NCBI GenBank assembly: GCA_949358305.1
Contig: OX442315.1
Coordinates: forward strand, 2,792,001-2,852,000
Direction: 5' to 3'
DNA length: 60,000 nt
From: Strigamia acuminata
Lineage: Eukaryota > Arthropoda > Chilopoda > Geophilomorpha > Linotaeniidae
Made by a program: the position numbers and the translations under genes. Below are positions 40,756 to 50,820 of the stretch, in pieces. The first letter of the stretch is position 1; each line of letters starts with the position of its first letter. The notes under the pieces are model-generated. The model worked only from the letters and a program-made list of their open reading frames with translations, did not search any database and was not told the origin of the DNA.

Positions 40756-43203
40756 ATGCAGACAGCAAGAGCCAACTTGAATTGGAATCGGTACACGAAG
40801 GAAACATCGGCTTTTGCTATGGACAATCGTGGATGCAATCAATCCCGACCTCCTCGTCCGATTTCGCAGGTTCGCTGTTTTAATTGCGGCTTTTTCGGCC
40901 ACTACGCGAATAAGTGCCCCCGCCCTCGCAAACAGGGCAAGGAACCGCAACCGGTCGCGTCTCAACAAGGCCGACCCCGCAGTAAGAGCAAACGACGGCA
41001 GAATAACAGTTCGCAGCAATCCGGTGGTCAAAACCGTGATGTTTCTCGTCCCCGAAGGGACGCCGCTTACCTGTTGTCGGCTCCACCGGTGATCGAAGCT
41101 CCGGTTGTACATTTTCTCCAGTCCCACGAATGGATTGTCGATTGTGGGGCCACCGACCACGTTTCGCACGTCAAAGCGTGGTTTACGAACTTTGTTTCCG
41201 TTGTCCCGTTCAACATCGAGTTAGGCCAGGGCAGTTCGAGGGTCACAGGCAAAGGTGACGTTCCGGTCAAGTCGCTCATCGATGGCTGCGAATGCACCGT
41301 ATTGCTCCGCGACGTCTTATTCGCACCTGACTTCGGCGCAAATCTTATCTCGGTTTCTCGGATTGATAAATGCGGACATCACATCCACATTCACAACTCG
41401 GAATTGCATACGTATGAAACGGACATCAAACTAAGTGTTCTTCGGGCGAAACAGAAGTCTGGACTTTATTTCGTGGATGGGCTCATCTCGCCATTCGCCG
41501 CTCCGACTAATGTTTCGAGTTCGTCTGTTTCATCATCACTTCCGACTTCGACACCGACAACTCTAGTGACGAAGGAAGAGGACTTTCCCGCATTGCCCAA
41601 GTCTTCCAACAAGACTAAGAAGAAGTCGGCTGACAATATGACCGATTTCCGCTTTCCCGTCTCCTCCAACACCTTGCTTGTCCCTTCACTTTTCCCTACC
41701 AGTCCTGCTCCTATTCCCGGATCCCAACCTCAACAAATCCGGATGTATTCCAATGCCCTCACATCTCCTCCTCCCGTTGCCAAGTCAAACGCAGCATTAC
41801 CTCCCAAACCAGTTAATCCTTCGGTTGCCAACGTCGCAGACGCCACGGGATTGTGGCACGGCAGGCTGGGTCACCTGCATACGAAGGCCATGCGGACTTT
41901 AGCGGCTAACTCCCAGGTTTATGGGCTTGATCCAGCTGCTGTTCGCCAGGAACTTTCCTGCAACACGTGCCGTGTTGCCAAGTCCACGCGTGCTCCACAT
42001 AAGCCAATTTCCGCGCCTTCAACCACGAAACCGCTTGAATTGCTTCACATGGACGTCTGGGGCCCGTCGAGACTGCCTTCCATCGGCGGTGCTAATTTTG
42101 CCTTCACCATTATCGATGACGCCACCAGGTACGCCTGGCTTTTCCCGATCGCCCGTAAATCTGATGTTTTTGCTACGTTTAAAGACTTTGTTTCCCGCGT
42201 TGAACGTATTGCTGATTGCCGAATTAAAACAATTCGCACCGACCGTGGAGGAGAATTCATTTCGAGGGATTTTGACCGTTTTCTTGCCGACAAGGGTATT
42301 GTTGCTCAACGGACCAATCCCGCATCGCCACAGATGAACGGTGTCGCCGAACGCCTGAACGGTGTCGCCGAACGCCTGAACCGGACAATGGGCGACTATC
42401 TCCGCTCCATCAACTCCGAAACCGGATTTTCGCACACGCTTTGGGCTGAACTTGCCGTGACGTTCACATATATCAAAAACCGCAGTCCGCATTCGAAGCT
42501 CAACGACGAAATCCCATACATTTTGTGGCGCCAGCGTGCTCTTTCCGTCAGACATTTTCGTAAGATTGGTTCCAAGTGCTGGGTACACTTCACCGCACCT
42601 GGACGCAACAAACTGGATCCTCGAGCGTGGGAAGGATTTCTCGTTGGCTACGCTTCGGGAACTCGAGGGTATCGAGTGTGGAATCCGGCTACGAACACCG
42701 TCACCGAATCTGTTCACGTCCAAATCGATGAACGGCAGAACTTTAAGCGCTCGCCCTTTTATGTTCTAGATCCGGATGACAATGCTCCACCCATGGAGGA
42801 GCCTGCTCGTGGCCACACCCCGTCACGTGTCACTTTTCGTGATAACTTTCCAACTCAGCCTTGGCCTCGTCGACGTCACGATTCGGATAACGACTCTTCT
42901 GCTGACAGCAGTGACGAGGATGGTATTGCCAGTCGTGCTCCCTCCGTCGCTTCGAGTGCTCTGTCTTTCGCTTCATTCGCACCATCTCTTCCTGCAGCTG
43001 ATGGTCTCATCGCCGCTGCTGACGGCTTAGCTGCTACGACTGATGGCTCTGTTACCGACGCTGATGGCTCTGTTACCGTCGCTGATGGCTCCGATAATGT
43101 TACGACCATTGCAGGACATGGACAATTTACACCGACCGTACGTTCCACCTCGCTTGCCTCATCTACGGCGTTCGATGTCCTACCCATCTCTCCCGGGTCT
43201 TGA
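40756..43203 (+). CDS. Copia-2 truncated gag, protease and integrase
   Basis: Starts at an ATG placed like the copia-1 start (MQTARANLNW). Only about 40 residues precede the CCHC knuckle CFNCGFFGHYANKC, against about 230 in copia-1, so the gag capsid domain is deleted. Protease has [10 protein letters not shown]. The pre-integrase region has LWHGRLGHLH. The integrase core has [15 protein letters not shown] and the catalytic Glu region, which carries a 21 bp tandem duplication (42337-42378) so that NGVAERL occurs twice. The end is low-complexity (ADGS repeats) and leaves the frame. The Gag defect alone should make this copy non-autonomous. Confidence 0.88.
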   Translation: MQTARANLNWNRYTKETSAFAMDNRGCNQSRPPRPISQVRCFNCGFFGHYANKCPRPRKQGKEPQPVASQQGRPRSKSKRRQNNSSQQSGGQNRDVSRPRRDAAYLLSAPPVIEAPVVHFLQSHEWIVDCGATDHVSHVKAWFTNFVSVVPFNIELGQGSSRVTGKGDVPVKSLIDGCECTVLLRDVLFAPDFGANLISVSRIDKCGHHIHIHNSELHTYETDIKLSVLRAKQKSGLYFVDGLISPFAAPTNVSSSSVSSSLPTSTPTTLVTKEEDFPALPKSSNKTKKKSADNMTDFRFPVSSNTLLVPSLFPTSPAPIPGSQPQQIRMYSNALTSPPPVAKSNAALPPKPVNPSVANVADATGLWHGRLGHLHTKAMRTLAANSQVYGLDPAAVRQELSCNTCRVAKSTRAPHKPISAPSTTKPLELLHMDVWGPSRLPSIGGANFAFTIIDDATRYAWLFPIARKSDVFATFKDFVSRVERIADCRIKTIRTDRGGEFISRDFDRFLADKGIVAQRTNPASPQMNGVAERLNGVAERLNRTMGDYLRSINSETGFSHTLWAELAVTFTYIKNRSPHSKLNDEIPYILWRQRALSVRHFRKIGSKCWVHFTAPGRNKLDPRAWEGFLVGYASGTRGYRVWNPATNTVTESVHVQIDERQNFKRSPFYVLDPDDNAPPMEEPARGHTPSRVTFRDNFPTQPWPRRRHDSDNDSSADSSDEDGIASRAPSVASSALSFASFAPSLPAADGLIAAADGLAATTDGSVTDADGSVTVADGSDNVTTIAGHGQFTPTVRSTSLASSTAFDVLPISPGS

Positions 43204-45121
43204 CGACACCGCAGCGATGTCTGAACAGGGTTCAGATTTTGACGAAGACCTTCTCGACGAAGCGGCTGCCTTGCCTGTCCGACTTCCGGGTACGCCTAAT
43301 TTGGCGCCTTTACGCGCTCTTCATTGCCCTTGGAGTTTTGTTGGCGGCGTTTCGCCCTTCAGCGGATGGAGGAGAGAAGAGCATCTCCGGAAAGATCAGG
43401 TTCCGGGGAGGATTAAAGTCGACGTTTATTATTATCCGGAGCACGGTGTCCGCTTGCGGTCGCACACAGATATCGCCGCTTATTGTTTCGCACACCGGAT
43501 ACCGTATGATGAGTCCGTTTTCTTCTTCGGCAATTTAGAACACCACATGCCATATGCTCCGCCATCGCCTCCTCGTGTCCACATGTGTTTTCGGGAACCG
43601 GCCACATACGCCGAAGCTGTGAAATTGCCCGAAGCACCGAAATGGACCGAAGCAATCGACGAGGAACTTTCGACTTTCAAGCAACGAGACGTTTATAAGG
43701 AGGTTCCGAGACCCCCTGACAAGACTGTGCTCGGTTGCAAATGGATTTTTAAGTTCAAAAGTGACATTACCGGAAAGATTACCCGATATCGTGCTCGACT
43801 GGTCGCCCAAGGATTTCGGCAGACAATGGGCGTTGACTACGATGAAGTTTTTAGTCCCGTAGTCAATTTTGTCCTAATCCGTTTCTTCTTTTGTCTGCTG
43901 GTTATTCTCCTCGGATGGAGGGACACGCACCTCGACGTGAAATGTGCCTACCTCTACGGCGACCTTGACCACGAGATTTATATGCGGATTCCCGCTGGTG
44001 CCACATGTTCCTCGCCCGACAACGTATGGTTGTTGACCAAGTCGCTTTACGGTCTTCACCAGTCGGGGCGCATGTGGTACCAGAAACTTAATGAAACATT
44101 GACAGAACTTGGATTTCAAAAGTTTCCAGCATGTAATTGTGTGTACGCCTACGGACATTCGGCCATTATGCTGGTATACGTCGACGATATTGTTTTATTT
44201 TATGCTTCGGAAAACATCAGGGATCGAATACTCAAGCTGATCACGAGTAAATTCGACATCGTCGACCTGGGGCCAATCACCAAACTGCTGGGAGTCGAGT
44301 TCGAGCGTCGTGACGGGAAAGTCTTTATGACTCAACGCAATTACATTGACAAACTCCTCAAAAAGTTTAATGTTTCATCTGACGCGCTCATCAAGGTGCC
44401 AGTCACACCTGGGACCACGTTAGTCAAGGGACCGCTCACCGACCTTCCGGATTTTCCGTATCGATCACTCGTCGGATCTTTATTGTTCCTGGCTTCACGT
44501 ACTCGCCCCGACATTTTGTACTCGGTGATCGCATTATCGCAGTACAACAACTGCTACACCGAGAGCCATATCAAGTGTTTGCTGCAGGTCCTTCGTTACG
44601 TCGCGAACACGAGCGAGTACGCCATCGAACTTTCGAAATGCGATTCGAGTCAACTGTGGGGTTGCACAGACGCCTCTTGGGCCTCCGACATCGCTACATC
44701 GAGATCATTCGGCGGATACATTGTTTACATCGGAAGTGTGCCCATTGGCTGGAACTGCAAGAAGCAGACCAGCGTCGCTTGCTCCACAATGGAAGCCGAA
44801 TTTGTCGCACTTGTCGAAATCGTCAAAGAACTCTATTGGCTCGACAGTATTTATCAAGTGTTTCCACCTTTACGTCGATTATCGAAACCGATCATATTTT
44901 CCGATGCCCTCGCCTCGATTCAGTTCACGAACAACGACATCGAGAACTCGAAAACGAAACATATTCGAGTGAAGTTTCACTGGCTTCGTGAGTGGCACAT
45001 TGCCGGATGTTTCGAACTCCGCAAAATTCCGGGTGAGATAAATGTATCCGACATTTTCACCAAGTGGCTCAGTTCAGAGCGTCTTCGAAATTTATTATCT
45101 CGGATTTTCGTCTCGAAGTAA
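43043..45121 (+). CDS. Copia-2 reverse transcriptase and RNase H
   Basis: Reads +1 relative to the upstream ORF. The homologous frame begins somewhere between about 43110 and 43180, so the ATG at 43043 is only the ORF limit. RT has [21 protein letters not shown] and YVDDIVLFYASE. RNase H has STMEAEFVALVE and a C-terminal [13 protein letters not shown]. In copia-1 the same junction is one continuous frame, so the shift here is probably a mutation. The RT domain itself is intact. Confidence 0.9.
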   Translation: MALLPTLMALLPSLMAPIMLRPLQDMDNLHRPYVPPRLPHLRRSMSYPSLPGLDDTAAMSEQGSDFDEDLLDEAAALPVRLPGTPNLAPLRALHCPWSFVGGVSPFSGWRREEHLRKDQVPGRIKVDVYYYPEHGVRLRSHTDIAAYCFAHRIPYDESVFFFGNLEHHMPYAPPSPPRVHMCFREPATYAEAVKLPEAPKWTEAIDEELSTFKQRDVYKEVPRPPDKTVLGCKWIFKFKSDITGKITRYRARLVAQGFRQTMGVDYDEVFSPVVNFVLIRFFFCLLVILLGWRDTHLDVKCAYLYGDLDHEIYMRIPAGATCSSPDNVWLLTKSLYGLHQSGRMWYQKLNETLTELGFQKFPACNCVYAYGHSAIMLVYVDDIVLFYASENIRDRILKLITSKFDIVDLGPITKLLGVEFERRDGKVFMTQRNYIDKLLKKFNVSSDALIKVPVTPGTTLVKGPLTDLPDFPYRSLVGSLLFLASRTRPDILYSVIALSQYNNCYTESHIKCLLQVLRYVANTSEYAIELSKCDSSQLWGCTDASWASDIATSRSFGGYIVYIGSVPIGWNCKKQTSVACSTMEAEFVALVEIVKELYWLDSIYQVFPPLRRLSKPIIFSDALASIQFTNNDIENSKTKHIRVKFHWLREWHIAGCFELRKIPGEINVSDIFTKWLSSERLRNLLSRIFVSK

Positions 45122-45169
45122 CTTTTTTTCGATTGTTTAGCACCGACATTTTACATCGAAGGAGGGAAT

Positions 45170-45726
45170 TGTTGGACTTTAGAACCACTTTTGAGTTATT
45201 TAAATCATTTTTCGATGTGAAATGGCTTTGAAACGTTTTTTTTATCATTTATCGGTAATTGTTTCCATTTTCCTGGGTTATTCAGTGTTTATTTAGTGTT
45301 TTCATGCTTGTTTGTCAGGAGAATGCATGATACCGGGTTAAATGTACTCAATACATTAGGTTTCATGCATCCTCTATCTTGTTCTTATGCTTTTCATTAT
45401 TATTGTTTATAATATCGGCCACCAGATGTCTCTGGCACATTACAAATGGCCGCTCACACGGGTAGTGTGTTTCCTTGTGTTTGTCCAGTGATTCTGGACC
45501 CATTATGTAAGTTTTCTCTTAATAAATGTTATATTTTTGGTTAACTATTGTATTTAGTTCGGCACTACACGTTTCTATAAGTGTAGTGCACGCGAATTTG
45601 ATCGTAAGTCCGCTCAAACTCGCGTACGCGCATCACGCGCATTTGTCCGCACTTAGAAGTGCGTTTGACTCAGTTTTACGCTTCCTATCGCCTATTTCGG
45701 CGATATTTTTGCGCCACACAGCTACA
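45170..45726 (+). repeat. Copia-2 right LTR
   Basis: 557 bp, one substitution from the left LTR as far as I can see, followed by AAATA. Confidence 0.93.
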
Positions 45727-46207
45727 AAATACAAGTTTCAAAGTCGCTGTAGATTCATGTCGCAACACATCCACAGATTCGCCATTGGAAACGCAAATAA
45801 CGTTTCCAATGGCGAATCGTTTCCAATGGCGAATTTCAATGCACCCAGATTCGCCATTGGAAACGCAAATAACGTTTCCAATGGCGAATTTAAATATACC
45901 AAGATTCGCCATTAGAAACGCAAATTACGTTTCCAATGGCGAATTTTCCTAGATTCGCCATTGGAAACGTCAAAATAGCTTTCCAATGGCAAATTGTGGA
46001 ATTTCGCCCTTAGACGATTCGCCATTAGAACGGGTACCCATTATTTATGTCATTATTAGACAAAATCCATTGTTTATACGTGTTCAATTGTTTCTAGATT
46101 GTAAAATCATTCGTTTAGACTTTGGAGAATTGTTAAATGTCCTCCATTTTTAGTTTTCGAAAGTTTCCAAAAGTTGCCGTTGGTGGCGCTTTTTATGACG
46201 TCATCGA

Positions 46208-46734
46208 TAAGCCTGCTATTTTTGCGGGCTTAAAATGACACAATTGCGGGCGGAAAGCGGATCAAAAAACTGCCATTTTGCGGACGTATTGTGGACGTAT
46301 AATGGACCATTATTGGCCAATAATGGCCCGTTATTGACAAATTGCGGATTTTCCGCAAAAATTACGGTACAACAGTCGAATTGCGGAAAGCGCAGATCAA
46401 AAAGTATCTCTAAATTAAAAAATTTTAGTGCCAATTCTATCTGCAAGTATGGAAACATTTTGGGGAAAATTTATTTTGCGCAAAAAATAGCAGGCTTATC
46501 TATCACACCCGCAATTGGCCAATAATGGACGATTGTTGGCCAATAATGGCTTATTATTGGCAAATTGCGGACTTTCCGCAAAAATTGCGGTTCAACGGTC
46601 GAATTGCGGAAATTGCAGATCAAAAAGTATCTCGAAAATTCAAAAATTTTAGTGCCAAAATGCTGCATTTGTTCTATCCGCAAGCATGGAAACATTTTTG
46701 GGAAATTTTATTTTCCGCAAAAATAGCAGGCTTA
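46208..46734. mobile_element. TIR element with 8 bp duplication and two internal units
   Basis: The ends TAAGCCTGCTATTTTTGCGG and its near-complement are flanked by GTCATCGA (46200-46207, 46735-46742). Inside, two units of about 240 bp repeat in tandem, each with GCCAATAATGG, TTCCGCAAAAATT and an AGCAGGCTTA end. The 8 bp TSD fits hAT. Non-coding. Confidence 0.8.
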
Positions 46735-46742
46735 GTCATCGA

Positions 46743-47075
46743 CGACAAACAAGCAGCTTTTTAGCAGGGGCTTGGCTTCATTTAAGAGCTATGGAAATTT
46801 TTTTCTATTAGTTTGACAATACTGTTACGTTATTGGGATTTTAATATTCAGTAAATATTCAAATTTGCTATTTGGTGCATGTGTATACGTATAAAATAAC
46901 TAATAATAAATTTTCCAAGCCAAGCCCATACTATTCGGCCGTATTTACCTCGGAGATATGTCCCCCACCCCTAGGAAGTTTGTCTCCGTTTCTATCCAGT
47001 AGGTTGTATTGGAGGTAATGTAGTAGTATAAAACACACTTTTCAAACATTACAATTTAATTTGATGTCTTTATAC
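46743..47075. other. Intergenic stretch without a recognised feature
   Basis: AT-rich sequence between two TIR elements. No ORF or repeat is recognised. Confidence 0.4.
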
Positions 47076-47745
47076 CGGATCACTCCTTAATAGCGAATCC
47101 CATTTTAGCGAATTATAATTTTATAAACTTATTTGAGCAAACTCATTTTAGCAGAAAGTAGATTACATTGGATACATTTTAGCAAAGCCCGTTTTAGCGA
47201 AGACTCGTTTTAGCGAAAATGGCGTCCACTTCGGTTCTCCAGAAGTTACCCGAGTTGTTTGAAAGTGTTGAAGGATAAGCTGCCACGGTTTCTTTTATCT
47301 GCAATCTATCATTCTACTTGCTGTGTAATCATTTTTTAGGAAATCACACAAGAATAAATTGCTATAATAGTTTATTGAATTCACTAAACGCATTTCCGAC
47401 TGATTTCTCCAACTGCTTCAGTCCGTCCGTGACCGAGTCCGAGTCCGAATTCCCGCCGGAATTGGAGTTACTGCTGGAACTTGAATTCCCGCCGAAATTG
47501 GAAAGCCCGCTGGAACTTGAATTCCCGCCGTAATTGAAGTTACTGCTGGAACTTGCGCTCAAACCACTGCTGGTGAAATTGAAGACGAACGAAAACGAGT
47601 TGATCACACCGACAAAATTTCGACCACGTCGTTTTAGCGATTTTATTTTAGCGCCGCCTAACCTTAGCGATCACATCGTTTTGGCGAATTTTTGGGCGCT
47701 AAAATGGATTCGCTAAAGTAAAAATCGCTAAAACAATGTGCACTC
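47076..47745. mobile_element. TIR element with 8 bp duplication CTTTATAC
   Basis: Flanked by CTTTATAC at 47068-47075 and 47746-47753. Both ends are made of TTTTAGCGAA-type blocks in opposite orientation (AGCGAATCCCATTTTAGCGA, and GCGCTAAAATGGATTCGCTA on the right). The centre holds a short ORF starting MASTSVLQKLPELFESVEG (47219-47278, plus strand) and a Ser/Gly/Asn-rich open stretch on the minus strand (47362-47607). Both may be remnants of a captured or transposase gene. Confidence 0.65.
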
Positions 47746-48122
47746 CTTTATACTATACAAGAGTGGATTCATTTCTCTAATTTTTTTCAGTGTATTATAC
47801 AGTATATGTATAATTTTAAAACAATGGTAATTAACAAAATTGTGGCTTGTGGGGAAAAAGCTGCATCCATTATCTGTGCGTCATTCCTCTTCCAGCAGGG
47901 TCCCAAAGAGTTTGTACGCATTTTTTTTATTTATTTCCAATCAAATTTTCATCCTTTTAATGCGCAATCCAATTCTTTTTATAGTATTCAAAACAAAATC
48001 GAATATACTCAGCATTGAGATGCCAATGAAAAAACCCACATTGCTCAATATTGTCACGTGTACGAACCGTGTCGATTAATGCGCGATTCGTAACACGTAA
48101 TTTGATCCATTATTGGTTTACA

Positions 48123-48536
48123 TGGCGTTGGCTCCGCGACCAGGTCGACCAACCGAAAAAACAGCACAAGATTTGGTTCTTCCCCATACCGGCGGAGGAA
48201 CACTGGATCATATACGTGTTCGATATGGAGCGTTCTCCGCCGTGTGTGGGGTTCTACGACTCGTCGGGAAAGCCACACGTGGATCATTTCACGTGGTGGT
48301 GTAATATTAAACTCAATTTAATAGGTGCTGGATACGAAATACCGAGTTACGAGCCATGGGAACCACCAAAAGCAGCCCAGCTTGATGGGGACAGCTGCGG
48401 GCCCATGATTTTACATTTTGCTCGTAGATACGTTGAGTGCCGAGACCTGATGAAACTAGCGGAGGGCTCGGAATTGCGAGTTCGAATCCTGTACGAGATC
48501 CAGCACGGAAAATTCGAACCTTTTGAAGAAATCTAA
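48123..48536 (+). CDS. Ulp1/SENP-like (C48) cysteine protease domain, 5' truncated
   Basis: 137 residues in an open frame that runs in from the LTR remnant. The catalytic layout of Ulp1-type proteases is visible: His in AEEHWIIYVFD, Asp in VGFYDSSGK, Gln in AAQLDGDSCG and Cys in the same motif. The family removes SUMO or ubiquitin-like modifiers from proteins, and related proteases process viral proteins. The ORF has no own start codon left, because the N-terminal part went with the internal deletion. It lies directly upstream of the polypurine tract, so in the intact element it would have been the last coding region. No stop or frameshift interrupts it and all four key residues are kept. Confidence 0.75.
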   Translation, partial: WRWLRDQVDQPKKQHKIWFFPIPAEEHWIIYVFDMERSPPCVGFYDSSGKPHVDHFTWWCNIKLNLIGAGYEIPSYEPWEPPKAAQLDGDSCGPMILHFARRYVECRDLMKLAEGSELRVRILYEIQHGKFEPFEEI

Positions 48537-48836
48537 AGTTTATTTTTTATTTTGAGTTATTTGAGTTTTGTACTTTTCATTTCATTTCAGAAAAAAAACA
48601 TGTAAAATAAAACATAGAAATACAAAAGATCTGTATAAATTAAACTAAAAGGGAGTACATGTAAAAATTGTGAAATTTTCTTTTGATTTTGAGAAATAAT
48701 TGTAAAACAGCTGAGTGATAACTTGTATAAAAAGCAAAGAGCAACCGAACATTCCTTAAGAATGTCCGACTTTAAAAGAGACCTGTCTGGACCGAAATTT
48801 GTAATTTGGGGTCCAAATCACAGCAAAAAAGGGAGT

Positions 48837-49404
48837 TGTCACGTGTACGAACCGTGTCGATTAATGCGCGATTCGTAACACGTAATTTGATCCATTATTG
48901 GTTTAGTGTTGCTAAATTTCGGCAACAGATGGCGTGGCGATTGGAAACCGTCATCGTCGTCTGTTAGACCGATCAATTCGATTAAGGGTAGAATAGGAGA
49001 TTTCCTATGAACTGACCCACTCTAAGACAGCTCACTTAATCTTATGTTGCTTTTCAGAGAACATCAATTTAACTTACTAGCCTAATGTCGCCCGATAAAC
49101 AAAGGGTACGGCTGACGGCTATCTTCTGATATTATGATTTATGCAATTTATCACCCAGTTGTAAAGTGTTATTTAGTTGTACTGAGTTAATATAATATAA
49201 ATGCCATTTCATTCAAAGTTGTTGATGATGATTTATTCGATTTGTAAAGCGCATAATTATTGAAGGTCGAACAGACTTTGTCTGTCCGATCTAATAAAGT
49301 TTAAGTTTGGGATTTAAAATATAAACACGCCTCATTCTTTCTCTATCACTCAGTCAAAATACAGTTGCGTGGAACTCGGATTGAAGCCCAGAATCCACGT
49401 AACA
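48837..49404 (+). repeat. Right LTR of the Ulp1 element (568 bp)
   Basis: Starts TGTCACGTGTACGAACC after a purine tract and ends CGTAACA. Its first 69 bp repeat the left end of the element exactly. Confidence 0.8.
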
Positions 49405-49914
49405 ATATGTCAGCCATGAGTGAAGAAAAAGGATAAGACAAAACTTCAATTACAACTATTTTTGGAGTTGTAATGAAAATGTGGACCGTTTTCTCAGTTA
49501 TTTTAAAATCGGAATTTCCCTGTACCACTGTCGTATAAGTGGCTGAATTGCAAGGTCGTCTGCATTTGCACGTATGGTGTTCCATGTACGCCTCATTCAA
49601 GATGTGGTCGTAAAAATAAGAAACTTTCTCCCAAGTTGAACAAAAAGGCAGTTCTGTTTTCAAGAAAGGCAACTACGGAAGCCACATAATAATTACGGAG
49701 TATTTTTAAATTTCATTTTTAAATATTAAAAAATTATCCCGTTGGACCAAATAAAACCGGTCCGACAATACATGGTGTCACAAAAAAATGTGTACATTGT
49801 TCAATTGAATATAGTTTAATCGGCGAATTGGGACAAAAATTGATTAAGAATGCAAATATCTCAAGAACGAAAGCTCGATCATCAAAACGAAAGAGCGGTA
49901 AAAATGGCAATATG

Positions 49915-50170
49915 TAGGGTGGAAGAAAAGTCTGTCACTCTACTAAATATTTCTGAAAGTGCTGACAATGCATCTAATCTAATGATCGTAAAGTATTAAA
50001 GTTGGGTGGGGCAATTTTTTGGTGACCCAAAATTTGACCTCAGAATGTTTCTTCAAGGTCATTGGAAAATTATCTTGGAAATCGTTACAGATAGACAGAA
50101 ATTTCCAATTGTAAACTTGTAGAGCAACATTAATTTAGTTTAAAATGACCACTCCTCAAATCTTTTGTAC
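49915..50170. repeat. Diverged arm of the palindromic MITE family
   Basis: Shares block order with 23985-24750: a GGTG...AAAGTCTGT start, AATTTGACCT, AAGGTCATT and AATTTCCAATTGTAAACTTG. Only one arm is recognisable. It lies in intron 5 of channel gene 3. Confidence 0.5.
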
Positions 50171-50492
50171 TACATTTTTTAAAGAAAATTGCAATTTCCT
50201 AAAGTAGACACAAGTCAAAGGCCAAAATTAAAAAAAGTGTCAAAATGTGCACATCTGGCACCGTTGCAGAGAAATGGGCAGAAAACTAAGTTTTTGATGA
50301 CTTTTTCTTTTCAAAAACTCAGTTTTCTGTATGTATACATTTTTGAGACATCCTTAGTGACCCTCTTTGCATTGTCAAGGCAGGTTTTATTTGGGCCCCC
50401 AGGTATATACTTTGCTTATACAAAGTGATCTAGAGAGACCTAACCACGTTTTTGACAGTTCCTAAGAAATTCAGTTAGAAATTCACTAGTTA

Positions 50493-50820
50493 CCGTATAT
50501 ATTCCAATAGCGCCCCCGTGCGCTATTTGCCAAAAAAAAATTTTACCCCGCGCGCAATTGGAGGTCCGCGCAGAATTAGAGGCCGCGGGTTATTTATACG
50601 TTAAAAAAACCCAATTCTGGGTTTTTTGAATGTATTTGAATAAAAAACGGCAAAAAAGTGTGACAAATAAAACGTTTTCCATACGTTGCGGTAATTTCCT
50701 GCTAAAACATATGCAAAACGTTTCAAACCCGCGTGTTGTTCGATGTCCGCGCACTATTTACACCAAAGAATTTTTCCCCGCACGTTAATCGAGACCTGCG
50801 GACAATTGGAAGATATACAG
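50493..50820. mobile_element. 328 bp MITE with TA duplication
   Basis: The ends CCGTATATATTCCAAT and the complement of CTGTATATCTTCCAAT are flanked by TA. Inside are GCGCTATTTG and CCCCGCGCGCAATTGG blocks. Its left third matches the remnant that surrounds the hAT-like insertion in the cyclophilin intron. Confidence 0.7.

Larger units (their letters stand above)
39216..45726 (+). mobile_element. Copia-2: Ty1/copia LTR retrotransposon with a gag deletion
   Basis: LTRs of 557 bp (39216-39772, 45170-45726) are flanked by AAATA on both sides (39211-39215, 45727-45731). The purine tract GAAGGAGGGAAT precedes the right LTR. I see only one difference between the LTRs (A at 39285 against T), so it is young. 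It is defective: most of gag is missing, there is a small duplication in integrase and a frameshift before reverse transcriptase. Its LTRs are unrelated in sequence to those of copia-1, but the coding part and leader RNA are related. Confidence 0.93.
38871..46039. mobile_element. hAT-like MITE split by copia-2
   Basis: The left end GGGGTGCCGTTCCAACGGCG and the right end CGCCATTAGAACGGGTACCC are inverted repeats flanked by the 8 bp duplication ATTATTTA (38863-38870, 46040-46047). The element itself is 38871-39215 plus 45727-46039. The right part consists of repeated inverted blocks (CGCCATTGGAAACG and its complement). No transposase is encoded. Confidence 0.8.
48052..49404 (+). mobile_element. 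Deleted LTR retroelement carrying a Ulp1-like protease
   Basis: TG...CA borders with an ATAT duplication on both sides (48048-48051, 49405-49408). The first 69 bp (48052-48120) are identical to the start of the right LTR (48837-48905). The rest of the left LTR and the gag-pol region are missing, joined directly to a protease ORF. A purine tract (AAAAAAGGGAGT) ends at 48836, directly before the right LTR. The element is thus the two outer parts of an LTR retrotransposon with an internal deletion. Confidence 0.8.

Noticed and set aside
42019-42723. Long minus-strand ORF (234 codons)
   Set aside because: It is the complement of the conserved copia integrase frame and has no own features.
43100-43203. 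Programmed +1 frameshift in copia-2
   Set aside because: Copia-1 has a continuous frame at the same junction, and the region is a low-complexity repeat prone to indels.
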